From Halorussus salilacus (GTDB taxonomy: Archaea > Halobacteriota > Halobacteria > Halobacteriales > Haladaptataceae): 64,000 nucleotides of DNA. Shown here piece by piece: positions 16,867-26,042 of this stretch (position 1 is its first letter; every line of letters starts with the position of its first letter). Position numbers and translations under genes: made by a program. The notes beneath the pieces were generated by a model. It saw only the letters and a list, made by a program, of their open reading frames with translations, made no database searches and was not told where the DNA came from. The DNA lies in contig NZ_CP099993.1 of assembly GCF_024138125.1 (NCBI RefSeq), forward strand, positions 930,001 to 994,000. Reading direction: 5' to 3'.

Positions 16867-16931
16867 GTACTGGAATGTACTGATTTGTACTGGGTGTACT
16901 GGAGTACACTGATCCGTACTGAACTGTACTG
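16867..16931. promoter_or_regulatory. Phased GTACTG box array
   Basis: GTACTG starts at 16867, 16877, 16887, 16896, 16916 and 16926, with a degenerate copy (GTACACTG) at 16904. Spacing is 9-10 bp with one 20-bp step occupied by the degenerate copy, so the boxes fall on one face of the helix. It ends about 60 bp before the zinc-finger gene at 16994. A multimeric DNA-binding protein site is the likeliest reading (inference). Confidence 0.6.
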
Positions 16932-16993
16932 GGCGCGGTTCGCCGCGGGGGCCGCCCGAAAGGTCCTTATCGCGGGACTTCGACCACCCGTCC

Positions 16994-17299
16994 ATGACCG
17001 ACTGGGAGTGCGCCATCGACGGTTGCGGCGAGCAGTTCGACGACGTGGAGGAGGCCATCGTCCACCAGACGACCGACCACAAGCGCCGCGAGTGCAAGGT
17101 CTGCGGGTCGGTGGTCCCCGACGGCTACTTCGCCATCCGCCACGCGTTCGACGAGCACTCGCGCGCGGAGTACGTCCGGGCCTACGGCGCGAGCGCCGCG
17201 GAGGTCCGCCACCGCGAGCGCGTCCGGGACTCGATAGAGGACAGCGCCGACCTCCAGAAGGTGGTGAACCGACTGGACGAGGTGACCGGCGGGCTGTGA
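16994..17299 (+). CDS. C2H2-type zinc-finger protein
   Basis: 101 residues. Residues 5-27 form a C2H2 finger (CAIDGCGEQFDDVEEAIVHQ then TTDH), followed by a second Cys pair (CKVCGSVVPDGYFAIRHAFDEH) that also fits C2H2. The C-terminus is helical. Resembles the small haloarchaeal zinc-finger family DUF7565 as I recall it. An unusual phased repeat array lies just upstream and could be its control region. Confidence 0.78.
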   Translation: MTDWECAIDGCGEQFDDVEEAIVHQTTDHKRRECKVCGSVVPDGYFAIRHAFDEHSRAEYVRAYGASAAEVRHRERVRDSIEDSADLQKVVNRLDEVTGGL

Positions 17300-17314
17300 G
17301 GCTCGTCGGGCGCG

Positions 17315-17351
17315 TCGGCGAACCGGGGGTCGCCGACCCCCGGTTCGCCGA
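17315..17351. terminator. Perfect 17-bp hairpin, loop GCC
   Basis: Arms 17315-17331 and 17335-17351 pair exactly. It starts 15 bp after the zinc-finger gene stop; a T-run (CTTTTTAC) follows at 17383-17390, which may instead be the TATA box of the next gene. Confidence 0.55.
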
Positions 17352-17415
17352 AACCGCCCTGTTCCGCGTTCCCGAGCGCCACAGCTTTTTACCCTCTGAC
17401 AGCTAACGCACACCC

Positions 17416-17997
17416 ATGTACGTCCGGGACGCGAAGAACAGAGAGGAGGTGTGGCTGTTGGACCACATCGAGGCGATGGAACTCGACGACACCGCGTTCC
17501 GCTCGCGCGACTACGTGGTCGCCATCGACGAGCAGTCGGGCGAGAAGGCCGGGTTCGGCCGCATCCGCATCCACAAGACCGACGACGGCGAGTACTGCGA
17601 GCTCACCAGCATCGGCGTGCTGGAGGAGTGGCGACGCCAGGGCGTCGGCGCGCACGTAGTCGAGCGACTCGTCGAACACGCCCGCGACCAGGGGTTCGAG
17701 TCGGTGTACTCGCTGACGAGCGCGACCGACTACCTCGCGCAGTTCGGCTTCGAGGGCGTCGAGACCGCCGACCTGCCCGAGCGACTCCGCGACCGACTCG
17801 AAACCAAGCGCGAGCGACTCGACCCCGACGCGGTCGGGATGGCCATCGACGTCGAGTCGTTCGAGATGCCCGACCGCCTCCGCGAGCGGTTCAAGGGCGC
17901 TCGCCCCTCCGAGGAGGAGACCGAACCCGAGGAGTCGGCCGAGGACTTCGGCATCGACCCCGACAGCGCGACCTACAAGTACGATACTGGTGGGTGA
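17416..17997 (+). CDS. GNAT-family N-acetyltransferase
   Basis: 193 residues. Residues 1-130 are a GNAT fold with motif A LTSIGVLEEWRRQGVGAHVV, where RRQGVG binds the acetyl-CoA pyrophosphate, and motif B SLTSATDYLAQFGFEGV. The C-terminal 60 residues are an acidic tail (PSEEETEPEESAEDFG) ending with DPDSATYKYDTGG. Substrate unknown. TATA-like CTTTTTAC lies 26 bp upstream. Confidence 0.88.
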   Translation: MYVRDAKNREEVWLLDHIEAMELDDTAFRSRDYVVAIDEQSGEKAGFGRIRIHKTDDGEYCELTSIGVLEEWRRQGVGAHVVERLVEHARDQGFESVYSLTSATDYLAQFGFEGVETADLPERLRDRLETKRERLDPDAVGMAIDVESFEMPDRLRERFKGARPSEEETEPEESAEDFGIDPDSATYKYDTGG

Positions 17998-18067
17998 GAA
18001 CCGGTTTACTAACAGAGGGAGTTCGACCGCGGATTCGAGGAGTAGAAACCAACGTGATGAACGCCCA

Positions 18068-18193
18068 GAAAGCCCCCGCCCGCTCGCGGTCGCTCAGCGA
18101 CATATCCGCGGCTCTCCGCACAGCCCGCCGCGGATAGGGGTCGCTGAGGCGACTGAACTGCACGCGAGCGGGCGGCCCCTTTCAGTCCCACCC
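18068..18193 (-). ncRNA. Structured repeat element, copy B
   Basis: Minus strand, GGGTGGGACTGAAAGGGG to GGGGGCTTTC. Outer stem GCCCGCTCGCG/CGCGAGCGGGC, middle stem CTCAGCGAC/GTCGCTGAG (different bases from copies A, D and E but still paired), inner stem TATCCGCGGC/GCCGCGGATA, terminal loop GGGCTGTGCGGAGA as in copy A. One CACCG/CGATG-type hairpin module precedes it at about 18203-18226. Lies between the GNAT gene and mutA. Confidence 0.7.
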
Positions 18194-18306
18194 GACCAAA
18201 GTGTCATCGGCGCGATTCGCGGTGGAACGCGTCGCCGGGCGACACTCCGAATCCCTCCGACCCAATCCGCCAATCGTTAAGAGCGCCCCGCCCGACGACC
18301 TAGATA

Positions 18307-19989
18307 ATGTTCGACGCCGACGACCTCGAAGAGATACGCGAGGCGCGCGAGGAGTGGGACGAGGAGACGGTCGGGCCCACGGTCGAGCGGTTCGGCGAGC
18401 GCAAGGAGCAGTTCACCACCGACACCGGCGGTCAGGAGGTCGAGCGCCTCTACACGCCCGAGGACGTGGCCGACCTCGACTACGAGGAGGACCTCGGGTT
18501 CCCCGGCGAGGAGCCCTACACCCGCGGGCCCTACTCGACGATGCACCGCGGGCGGCTCTGGACCATGCGCCAGTACGCCGGGTTCGGCACGCCCGAGGAG
18601 ACCAACGAGCGCTTCGAGTACCTCATCGAGAACGGGTCGTCGGGGCTCTCGATGGCGTTCGACCTGCCGACCCAGATGGGCTACGACTCCGACGCCGGGA
18701 TGGCCGCGGGCGAGGTGGGGAAATCGGGGGTCGCCATCGACTCGCTACACGACATGGAGACCGTCTTCGACGGCATTCCGTTGGACGAGGTCAGCACCTC
18801 GATGACCATCAACGCGCCCGCCTCGGTCCTGCTGGCGATGTACATCGCGGTCGGCGACAAGCAGGGCGTCGACCGCGAGCAGCTCCGAGGCACCATCCAG
18901 AACGACCTCCTCAAGGAGTACATCGCGCGCAACACCTACATCTACCCGCCCGAGCCCTCGATGCGGGTCATCACCGACATCTTCGAGTTCTGCGCTGCCG
19001 AGACCCCGAAGTTCAACACCATCTCCATCTCGGGCTACCACGTCCGCGAGGCGGGCGCGACCGCCGCCCAGGAGCTCGCGTTCACGCTCGGCAACGGCAT
19101 CGAGTACGTCGAGGCCGCGACCGACGCGGGCCTCGACGTGGACGAGTTCGCCCCCCAGCTCTCGTTCTTCTTCAACGCGCACAACAACATCCTCGAAGAG
19201 GTCGCGAAGTTCCGCGCGGCCCGCCGGATGTGGGCGAAGATCATGGACGAGCGCTTCGGCGCGGAGAATCCCAAGAGCAAACAGCTCAAGTTCCACACCC
19301 AGACCGCTGGCTCCACGCTCACGGCCCAGCAGGTCGACAACAACATCGTCCGGGTGGCCTACCAGGCGCTCGCGGCGGTGCTGGGCGGCACCCAGAGCCT
19401 CCACACCAACGGCAAGGACGAGGCGCTGGCGCTCCCCACCGAGGAGAGCGTCCGGACCGCCCTCCGGACCCAGCAGATACTCGCCCACGAGTCGGGCGCG
19501 GCAGACACCATCGACCCCCTCGCCGGGAGCTACTACGTCGAGAGCCTCACCGACGACCTCGAAGCCGAGGCGTTCGACATCCTCGACACCGTCGACGAGA
19601 AGGGCGGGATGCGCCGGGCCATCGAGGACCAGTGGGTCCAGCGCCAGATTCAGGACGTCGCCTACGAGCGCCAGCGCGAGGTCGAGGAGGGCGAGCGCGT
19701 CATCGTCGGCGTCAACGAGTTCGAGGTCGACGAGGAACCGGAGGTCGACATCCAGGAGGTCACCGCGGAGGAAGAGCAGAAGCAGATCGACCGCCTGAAC
19801 GCCGTGAAGGACGACCGCGACGACGAGGAAGTCGAGGCCAGACTCGCGGCGCTCCGGGAGGCCGCCGAGGGCGAGGAGAACGTGATGCCCTACATCGTGT
19901 CGGCGGTGAAAGCGTACGCGACTGTCGGTGAGATTTGTAACGTGCTTCGGGAAACGTTCGGGGAATATCAGCCCGGAACGGCGGTGTAG
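18307..19989 (+). CDS. mutA: Methylmalonyl-CoA mutase large subunit
   Basis: 560 residues. TIM-barrel substrate domain of acyl-CoA mutases: [20 protein letters not shown] (CoA/substrate contacts), [51 protein letters not shown] and ANSIDPLAGS-like [12 protein letters not shown]. The cobalamin-binding domain is absent, as in archaeal two-gene enzymes where it is a separate small subunit not in this window. Acts in methylmalonyl-CoA to succinyl-CoA conversion. The epimerase gene lies 1.5 kb downstream. Confidence 0.94.
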   Translation: MFDADDLEEIREAREEWDEETVGPTVERFGERKEQFTTDTGGQEVERLYTPEDVADLDYEEDLGFPGEEPYTRGPYSTMHRGRLWTMRQYAGFGTPEETNERFEYLIENGSSGLSMAFDLPTQMGYDSDAGMAAGEVGKSGVAIDSLHDMETVFDGIPLDEVSTSMTINAPASVLLAMYIAVGDKQGVDREQLRGTIQNDLLKEYIARNTYIYPPEPSMRVITDIFEFCAAETPKFNTISISGYHVREAGATAAQELAFTLGNGIEYVEAATDAGLDVDEFAPQLSFFFNAHNNILEEVAKFRAARRMWAKIMDERFGAENPKSKQLKFHTQTAGSTLTAQQVDNNIVRVAYQALAAVLGGTQSLHTNGKDEALALPTEESVRTALRTQQILAHESGAADTIDPLAGSYYVESLTDDLEAEAFDILDTVDEKGGMRRAIEDQWVQRQIQDVAYERQREVEEGERVIVGVNEFEVDEEPEVDIQEVTAEEEQKQIDRLNAVKDDRDDEEVEARLAALREAAEGEENVMPYIVSAVKAYATVGEICNVLRETFGEYQPGTAV

Positions 19990-20055
19990 CGAATCGGAGT
20001 GGCGCGAATAAAAAAACCGACGCGCGGTAAAAATACTAATATAGTCAAATAGTAA

Positions 20056-20063
20056 TTTATATT
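20056..20063 (+). promoter_or_regulatory. TATA box before the microprotein
   Basis: TTTATATT in an AT-rich stretch, 34 bp before the ATG at 20097; a GGAGGTG ribosome binding site lies between them. Confidence 0.5.
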
Positions 20064-20096
20064 CTTGGAGAATACAGAAAAGGCGGAGGTGAGAGA

Positions 20097-20150
20097 ATGT
20101 TCGTATTCAATCCGCTCATTGTCTGCGACAAGTGGAACGACGGCTGCTAG
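20097..20150 (+). CDS. Candidate 17-residue microprotein
   Basis: Encodes MFVFNPLIVCDKWNDGC. It has a very good ribosome binding site (GGCGGAGGTG, spacing about 5) and a TATA box at the right distance, in a 239-bp spacer with no other gene. The peptide is half hydrophobic with two Cys, the second at the very C-terminus, recalling small Cys-containing leader or precursor peptides. No modifying enzyme lies beside it; the nearest gene is a class V aminotransferase-fold enzyme on the other strand. Not recognised. Confidence 0.45.
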   Translation: MFVFNPLIVCDKWNDGC

Positions 20151-20228
20151 ACGCCCGTCCGATTACTGAGTACTGGAGACGTATCGCCCGCGAACCGATT
20201 TTCCCGCGTGAATGCTCCGCCTGACGCG

Positions 20229-21344
20229 TCAAAGTCGATCAACGAGTTCGTCCACGTCACCCTCCGTATTAAACACATGAATAGAAGCCCGAACCACACC
20301 ATCAGGATACGGAAGGTCCCGAATCCGAACGCCCTCCTCGGCCAGTCGCTCGACGGTCGCCTCGGGGTCGTCAACCACGAAACTCACCAGTCCGGATTCG
20401 TACTCGCGGGGGCTCAGCAGGTGGGCCTCGTCCGATTCCACGATACCCTGCTTGAGTCGGTCGGTCAATCGCTCGATTCGCCCCTCGATGGTATCGTAGC
20501 CGATTTCCTCGATGAGGTGAATCGCCTCCCGGAGTCCGGCGTAGGGAACGGGCGAGACCGTCCCCACCTCCAGTCGGTGCGCGCCGGGCTCGTAGGCGTA
20601 CTCCTCGGCGTTGGGGTCCTCGACGCTCCGGTAGCCGATGTGGGCGGGTTCGAGGCGGGCCTCCGCGCCCGGGCTCACATGCAGAAAGCCCGCGCCGAAG
20701 GGGCCCAGCAACCACTTGTGGCCCGCGCCAGCGAAGAAGTCCGCGCCCCACTCGTGAACGTCCACCGGCATCTGTCCGGGGCACTGGACCGCGTCCACGA
20801 GAACTAACGCGCCCGCGTCGTGGGCGATCTCGGTCAGTTCCCGGACCGGGAGGAGGGTGCCATGGGTCCACGTCAGCGCGCTGAGACAGACCAGCTTCGC
20901 GCCCTCGACCGCCTCGGCGAAGGCGTCGGCGTCGATGCGCCCGGCCTCGCTCTCGACGACTTCGGTCTCGACGCCGTGGCGCGCGAGGCGCTTCCACGGC
21001 AGGATGCCCGAGGAGTGTTCGAGGTCTGTCCTGACGACCCTGTCGCCGGGCTCCCAGTCGAGCCCGGCCGCGATTCGGTTGATGCCGTCGGTCGTGCTCT
21101 GGGTGAGCGCGACCTCCTCGGGGGTCGCGCCGAGGTGGTCGGCCACCGCCTCGCGCGTCCGGTCGAAGGTCTCGAACGCGGCGGGGTACATCCCCTCCTC
21201 GACGGGCGCGTCGTACTCGTGGCGTTCGAGACAGTCCTCGCCCGCCTCGACGACGCGGGTCGGGCTCGGTCCCGCGGCTCCGGTGTTCATGTAGGCGGTC
21301 CGGTCGAGAACAGGGATGTCGGCGCGGAGGTCCTCCGGGTTCAT
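20229..21344 (-). CDS. Class V aminotransferase-fold PLP enzyme
   Basis: 371 residues from ATG 21344. Fold-type I PLP enzyme of the cysteine desulfurase/selenocysteine lyase group: TAYMNTGAAGPSP at the start, EVALTQSTTDGINRIAAGL, LVCLSALTWTHGTLLP, LVDAVQCPGQMPVD (PLP-binding Asp) and FFAGAGHKWLLGPFGAGFL (Lys Schiff base). No catalytic-loop Cys of desulfurases is obvious, so aminotransferase or lyase function is possible. The stop is 8 bp inside a low-GC stretch. Confidence 0.85.
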   Translation of the reverse strand: MNPEDLRADIPVLDRTAYMNTGAAGPSPTRVVEAGEDCLERHEYDAPVEEGMYPAAFETFDRTREAVADHLGATPEEVALTQSTTDGINRIAAGLDWEPGDRVVRTDLEHSSGILPWKRLARHGVETEVVESEAGRIDADAFAEAVEGAKLVCLSALTWTHGTLLPVRELTEIAHDAGALVLVDAVQCPGQMPVDVHEWGADFFAGAGHKWLLGPFGAGFLHVSPGAEARLEPAHIGYRSVEDPNAEEYAYEPGAHRLEVGTVSPVPYAGLREAIHLIEEIGYDTIEGRIERLTDRLKQGIVESDEAHLLSPREYESGLVSFVVDDPEATVERLAEEGVRIRDLPYPDGVVRASIHVFNTEGDVDELVDRL

Positions 21345-21402
21345 GCTCCGTGCCACGGCGACGAGCGTCATAAACGCTGGCGAAGCGGTAGTGTCCGTAG
21401 CG

Positions 21403-21447
21403 GGCGAGCGTCGGCGGGCGACGAGTCGCCCGCCGACGGCGCTCGCC
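21403..21447. repeat. Bulged hairpin in divergent spacer
   Basis: GGCGAGC plus GTCGGCGGGCGA (21403-21421) pair with TCGCCCGCCGAC and GCTCGCC (21426-21447), with a 3-base bulge GGC. Flanking GCGGTAG at 21385 and CTACCGC at 21461 extend the symmetry. It lies between the PLP enzyme and epimerase genes. Confidence 0.7.
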
Positions 21448-21500
21448 ACATCCGGAGCGCTACCGCGGGAACTATACGCCATCGAGGGGACCCCTCGAAC

Positions 21501-21884
21501 ATGCACATCGACCACGTCGGAATCGCCACCGACGACGCCGAGACGCTCGCCGACCTGTACGCAGACCTGTTCGAGGCGCCGGTCGCCCACAGCGAGGAGT
21601 TCGACGGCCTGCGAGTCGTCTTCCTCGAACTCGGCGAGAGCTACTTCGAACTGCTCGAACCCATCGAAGACGGCACCATCTCGCGATATCTCGACGCGAA
21701 CGGTCCGGGTATCCACCACGTCGCGCTCGCGACCGAGGACATCGAGGCGGCGCTCGACGCCGCGCGCGAGCGCGGCGTCGAGCTCGTCGACGAGGAACCC
21801 CGGCCCGGCGCGTGGGGCCACGAGGTCGCGTTCCTCCACCCGAAATCGACGGGCGGCGCGCTGGTGGAGTTCGTCGAGCACTGA
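21501..21884 (+). CDS. mce: Methylmalonyl-CoA epimerase
   Basis: 127 residues from ATG 21501. VOC-fold protein: MHIDHVGIATDDAETLADLY, HSEEFDGLRVVFLELGESYFELLEP and GIHHVALATEDIEAALD, with metal ligands H4, a Gln/Glu in the middle strand, H75 and a C-terminal Glu (LVEFVEH). Interconverts (R)- and (S)-methylmalonyl-CoA, pairing with MutA. Confidence 0.92.
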   Translation: MHIDHVGIATDDAETLADLYADLFEAPVAHSEEFDGLRVVFLELGESYFELLEPIEDGTISRYLDANGPGIHHVALATEDIEAALDAARERGVELVDEEPRPGAWGHEVAFLHPKSTGGALVEFVEH

Positions 21885-21908
21885 GAACGAGTGACGTGAA
21901 GTCGGTTC

Positions 21909-22550
21909 CTACGGCGCGGGCCCGAAGTTCTCGGTCTTGGCGTCGCCCGCCGAGAGGTTCGCGGCGTCGAGCGCGGCGGTCGCCTCGTCGAGGAAGTCGG
22001 CGAAACCGTAGACGAACACCTGTCCCACGCTGTTCGCGAGGAGGTCGACGACCTCCTCGCTCGACACGTCGGTCGTGATGGCGACCGTCGCGCCCTCCGC
22101 GGCGAGGTCGGCGAGGCGGTCCTCGTGGGCCGGGTCGTCGTCGCGGTACACGACGGTCACGTCGCCGCCCTCGGCGACCGCGCGCTCGCCGATGCCCACC
22201 GCGGGACCGATGCCCGGCCCGCCCGCGAGGACGACCACGCTGTCCTCGCCCTCGTAGTAGGCGTCGCCGAACGGTCCCGCGACCTCGACGGTCGCGCCGG
22301 GTTCGAGGTCTGCGAGGTGGGGACTGAGCGACCCCTCGGGGTCGACCTCGACGGTCACCTCGAACGTCTCGGTGCTGTCGGGCGACGAGAGGGTGTAGTG
22401 GCGGGTGACCTCCTCGCCCCCCACGGTCGCGGCGAGCTGTACGAACTGCCCGGGGTGGGCGTCGAACCCCTCGGGCGTCTCCAGTTCGAGCGCGACCGTG
22501 TCGGAACCGACCGTCCTGACAGAGCGAACCGCGACTTCCGTGCCGTCCAT
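21909..22550 (-). CDS. FAD-dependent ferredoxin/flavodoxin reductase-like protein
   Basis: 213 residues. The ferredoxin-NADP reductase fold shows HPGQFVQLAATV, RHYTLSSP (FAD-binding R-x-Y-S/T), and VVVLAGGPGIGPAVGIGE (NAD(P) pyrophosphate loop). The C-terminus VFVYGFADFLDEATAAL is the FNR-type close. No iron-sulfur domain. It sits divergently next to korAB, so it may exchange electrons with ferredoxin (inference). Confidence 0.85.
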   Translation of the reverse strand: MDGTEVAVRSVRTVGSDTVALELETPEGFDAHPGQFVQLAATVGGEEVTRHYTLSSPDSTETFEVTVEVDPEGSLSPHLADLEPGATVEVAGPFGDAYYEGEDSVVVLAGGPGIGPAVGIGERAVAEGGDVTVVYRDDDPAHEDRLADLAAEGATVAITTDVSSEEVVDLLANSVGQVFVYGFADFLDEATAALDAANLSAGDAKTENFGPAP

Positions 22551-22685
22551 GGGCCGTCTTGCGCCGGGACGACCAAAGAGTCTGCGACTCCGACCGGCGA
22601 CCCCGAATCCGCATGCCGGAAGTCCTTGCCGGGAAGGGCGCTTCAGAAGGCTTTTGATTTGGGGTGGGTTACGCCTTAGCTAGGA

Positions 22686-24446
22686 ATGCCAGACGACCTG
22701 AACTGGGCCATCGGCGGCGAAGCCGGCGATGGGATCGACTCGACGGGGAAGATCTTCGCGCAAGCGCTCTCGCGCGCGGGACGACACGTATTCACTTCCA
22801 AGGACTTCGCGTCCCGCATCCGCGGGGGGTACACCGCGTACAAAATCCGTAGCTCGACCGACCGCGTCCAGAGCGTCGTGGACCGACTCGACATTCTCGT
22901 CGCGCTGACCGAGCGCACCATCGACGAGAACATGGACGAACTCCACGAGGGGAGCGTCATCATCTACGACGGCGAGCGCACCGAGATGCAGGACGTCGAG
23001 GTGCCCGAGGGGATGATCGGCCTCGACGTTCCGCTCCAAGGCCTCGCCGAGGAGGCTGGGGGAGCCATCATGCAGAACGTCGTCGCGCTCGGCGCGGCGT
23101 GCGAGGTGACGAACTTCCCCATCGAGAACCTCGACTCCGCGCTGGAGAAGAAGTTCGGTAGCAAGGGTGAGTCGCTCGTCGAGAACAACAAGCAGGCCGC
23201 CCGGAAGGGCCAGGAGTACGTGGCCGAGGAGTACGACCACGAGTTCGACTACGACCTCGACACGACCGACAACGACTACGTCCTGCTCAACGGCGACGAG
23301 GCAATCGGGATGGGGGCCATCGCGGCTGGCTGTCGGTTCTACGCCGGATACCCGATCACCCCCGCGACCGACGTGATGGAGTACCTCACCGGCCGCATCG
23401 AGCGGTTCGGCGGCGAGGTCGTTCAGGCCGAAGACGAGCTCTCGGCCATCAACATGGCGCTGGGCGCGGCCCGCGCCGGAGCGCGCTCGATGACCGCGAC
23501 CTCCGGGCCGGGCATCGACCTGATGACCGAGACGTTCGGGCTGGTCGCCCAGAGCGAGACGCCGCTGGTCATCTGCGACGTGATGCGCTCGGGTCCCTCG
23601 ACCGGGATGCCGACCAAGCAGGAGCAGGGCGACCTCAACATGACCCTCTACGGCGGTCACGGCGAGATTCCGCGGTTCGTGGTCGCGCCGACCAACATCG
23701 CCGAGTGCTTCCACAAGACCGTCGAGGCGTTCAACTTCGCCGAGAAGTACCAGACGCCGGTCTTCCTGGTCTCGGACCTCGCGATGGCGGTCACCGAGCA
23801 GACGTTCGAACCCGAGGAGTTCGACATGGACGAGGTCGAGATCGACCGCGGGAAGGTCGTCGACGAGGACGAGGTCGAGGCCTGGACCGACGAGAAGGGC
23901 CGGTTCCAGCCCCACTTCCCGACCGCCGACGGCATCAGCCCCCGGGCGTTCCCCGGCACCGACGGCGCGGCCCACATGTCGACCGGCCTCGAACACAACT
24001 CGCTCGGTCGCCGGACCGAGGACACCGAGGTTCGCGTCGAGCAGGTCGACAAGCGCAACCGGAAGGTCGAGACCGCCCGCGAGGAGGAGGACTGGGAGGT
24101 CCGGGAGTTCGGAAATCCCGACGCCGACAACCTCGTCATCTCGTGGGGGTCGAACGAGGGCGCGATGCGCGAGGCCCTCGGGTTCCTCGAAGACGACGGC
24201 ATCGACGTTCGGTTCCTCTCGGTACCGTACATCTTCCCGCGGCCCGACCTCAGCGACGACATCGAGGCCGCCGACGAGGTCATCGTGGTCGAGTGCAACG
24301 AGACCGGGCAGTTCGCCAACCTGCTCGAACGTGACGCGCTCACCCGTCTGAAGCGCGTCAACAAGTACAACGGCGTGCGGTTCAAGGCCGACGAGCTGGC
24401 AGACGACATCAAAGAGCGACTCGAAGCCGAGGAGGTTAGAGCATGA
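22686..24446 (+). CDS. korA: 2-oxoacid:ferredoxin oxidoreductase alpha subunit (KorA)
   Basis: 586 residues. The N-terminal third is the gamma-type domain (LNWAIGGEAGDGIDSTGKIF) fused to the alpha (pyrimidine) domain (CRFYAGYPITPATDVMEYL, GARSMTATSGPGIDLMTE) and a C-terminal CoA-binding type domain (DNLVISWGSNEGAMREAL). Gamma-alpha fusions are typical of the haloarchaeal enzymes that replace 2-oxoacid dehydrogenases. Stop overlaps korB start (ATGA). Confidence 0.92.
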   Translation: MPDDLNWAIGGEAGDGIDSTGKIFAQALSRAGRHVFTSKDFASRIRGGYTAYKIRSSTDRVQSVVDRLDILVALTERTIDENMDELHEGSVIIYDGERTEMQDVEVPEGMIGLDVPLQGLAEEAGGAIMQNVVALGAACEVTNFPIENLDSALEKKFGSKGESLVENNKQAARKGQEYVAEEYDHEFDYDLDTTDNDYVLLNGDEAIGMGAIAAGCRFYAGYPITPATDVMEYLTGRIERFGGEVVQAEDELSAINMALGAARAGARSMTATSGPGIDLMTETFGLVAQSETPLVICDVMRSGPSTGMPTKQEQGDLNMTLYGGHGEIPRFVVAPTNIAECFHKTVEAFNFAEKYQTPVFLVSDLAMAVTEQTFEPEEFDMDEVEIDRGKVVDEDEVEAWTDEKGRFQPHFPTADGISPRAFPGTDGAAHMSTGLEHNSLGRRTEDTEVRVEQVDKRNRKVETAREEEDWEVREFGNPDADNLVISWGSNEGAMREALGFLEDDGIDVRFLSVPYIFPRPDLSDDIEAADEVIVVECNETGQFANLLERDALTRLKRVNKYNGVRFKADELADDIKERLEAEEVRA

Positions 24447-25306
24447 GTTCCGAGGTACGATTCACCGACTTCAAATCCGACAAGCAGCCGACGTGGTGCC
24501 CCGGATGCGGGGACTTCGGTACGATGAACGGCATGATGAAGGCGCTGGCCGAGACCGGCAACAGCCCCGACGACACGTTCGTGGTCGCGGGTATCGGCTG
24601 TTCCGGCAAGATCGGCACCTTCATGCACAGCTACGCGCTCCACGGCGTCCACGGCCGGGCGCTCCCGGTGGGCACGGGTGTCAAACTCGCCAACCCCGAC
24701 CTCGAAGTGATGGTCGCGGGCGGCGACGGCGACGGCTACTCCATCGGCGCGGGCCACTTCGTCCACGCGGTCCGCCGGAACGTCGACATGACCTACGTGG
24801 TGATGGACAACCGCATCTACGGCCTGACCAAGGGGCAGGCCTCCCCGACCTCGCGGGAGGACTTCGAGACCAGCACGACCCCCGAGGGACCGAAACAGCC
24901 GCCGGTCAACCCCCTCGCGCTCGCCCTCTCGGCGGGCGGGAGCTTCATCGCCCAGTCGTTCTCCACGGACGCCCAGCGACACACCGAAATCGTCAAGCAG
25001 GCCATCGAGCACGACGGCTTCGGCTTCGTCAACGTCTTCAGCCCCTGCGTGACGTTCAACGACGTGGACACCTACGACTACTTCCGGGACTCCATCGTGG
25101 ACCTCGAAGACGAGGACCACGACCCGACCGACCGCGACGCCGCGAAGGACAAAATCCTCGACGCCGACAAGGAGTATCAGGGCATCCTCTACCAGAACGA
25201 GGAGAGCGTCCCCTACTCGGAACTCCACGGCCTCGATAGCAACATGGCCGACATCCCGGACGGCGCGCCCGAGGGCGCGATGGACCTCGTTCGGGAGTTC
25301 TACTGA
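24443..25306 (+). CDS. korB: 2-oxoacid:ferredoxin oxidoreductase beta subunit (KorB)
   Basis: 287 residues. TWCPGCGDFGTMNGMMKAL begins the TPP domain, and AGGDGDGYSIGAGHFVHAVR with DNRIYGLTKGQ is the TPP-Mg motif. Its length and sequence fit the 2-oxoglutarate type better than the longer pyruvate type. The last 38 bases including the stop are duplicated 2,066 bp downstream at 27335-27372, flanking an AT-rich insert. Confidence 0.92.
   Translation: MSSEVRFTDFKSDKQPTWCPGCGDFGTMNGMMKALAETGNSPDDTFVVAGIGCSGKIGTFMHSYALHGVHGRALPVGTGVKLANPDLEVMVAGGDGDGYSIGAGHFVHAVRRNVDMTYVVMDNRIYGLTKGQASPTSREDFETSTTPEGPKQPPVNPLALALSAGGSFIAQSFSTDAQRHTEIVKQAIEHDGFGFVNVFSPCVTFNDVDTYDYFRDSIVDLEDEDHDPTDRDAAKDKILDADKEYQGILYQNEESVPYSELHGLDSNMADIPDGAPEGAMDLVREFY
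25269..25306 (+). repeat. 38-bp direct repeat, left copy (korB 3' end)
   Basis: The last 38 bases of korB, from CCGAGGGCGCGATGGACC to the stop codon, are identical to 27335-27372. The copies bound an AT-rich two-gene segment. This looks like attL/attR after integration at the 3' end of a gene, which leaves korB intact. Confidence 0.9.
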
Positions 25307-25453
25307 TACCGTAGTTCTTTTAGTGAATTTTCAGTCGTTCTCGGCTTCGAAACAAAGTACAGTCTTCGTTCATTTAGAGCAATAGTCTGCGTAGTATTGA
25401 GTAAACAGTTGGTTTCAATCAGTAGCCGAATTACAAGACGTAAACCACCGAAA

Positions 25454-25463
25454 ATATTTATAG
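25454..25463 (+). promoter_or_regulatory. TATA box of the membrane protein gene
   Basis: ATATTTATAG centred about 26 bp before the ATG at 25484; the transcript would be leaderless. Confidence 0.65.
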
Positions 25464-25483
25464 ACTGAACAACACTATGTAAT

Positions 25484-25915
25484 ATGAACGTGCGAGACAA
25501 TCGTACCTTCTTCATCGGAGTCGATACGGAGATGACGAAAATGTGGGGTCTCGGTGCAGTTGCGCTTCTCGTCGCTTCTATCAGCTATTTCGCGGCGATA
25601 AAAACGCTCGACTTTCCGGAGTTCCATTCGGTACTCTGGTGGGAAGGGTTCGCCGCACTGTTGGTGTCCGTAATTGCTGTCCAAGCGTACTCAAACGAAG
25701 GCCTGTTGGTGAGTTGGACGATTGCGGCGGCAGCGTTGATAGGAGTAACCGCGAACTACGGTGGAATCGGAATCACTGAGTCGCCACCAGAGTTAGTAGA
25801 ACTAGCTGGATTGATTGCTGTTGGAAGTCTTGTAGGTGGTCTTATATTTGGGACGCTTGGCTTCGCTATTGGGTGGATGTTTCGAGTGACCCTGTCGGAA
25901 GCTACCAACCGTTAA
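25484..25915 (+). CDS. Four-helix membrane protein of unknown function
   Basis: 143 residues. Four hydrophobic segments: MWGLGAVALLVASISYFAAI, LWWEGFAALLVSVIAVQAY, VSWTIAAAALIGVTANYG and LAGLIAVGSLVGGLIFGTLG. No motif recognised. Codon use is less GC-biased than neighbours, fitting the inserted segment. Could be a Met start at 25484 or internal Met16. Confidence 0.65.
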   Translation: MNVRDNRTFFIGVDTEMTKMWGLGAVALLVASISYFAAIKTLDFPEFHSVLWWEGFAALLVSVIAVQAYSNEGLLVSWTIAAAALIGVTANYGGIGITESPPELVELAGLIAVGSLVGGLIFGTLGFAIGWMFRVTLSEATNR

Positions 25916-26042
25916 TAAACCATACCTTTCAGTGGCTGTTTTATAAATAGACCCCACAATAACTATATGACAGACCACCAACTTATGTCCTCGGCGAAAT
26001 AGCGTACGTTCGTTACATAGTACAAAAATAGATGTGAAGCGT

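Noticed and set aside
22680..23996. Long antisense frame over korA
   Set aside because: Shadow of a high-GC gene; the sense strand encodes an unmistakable KorA.
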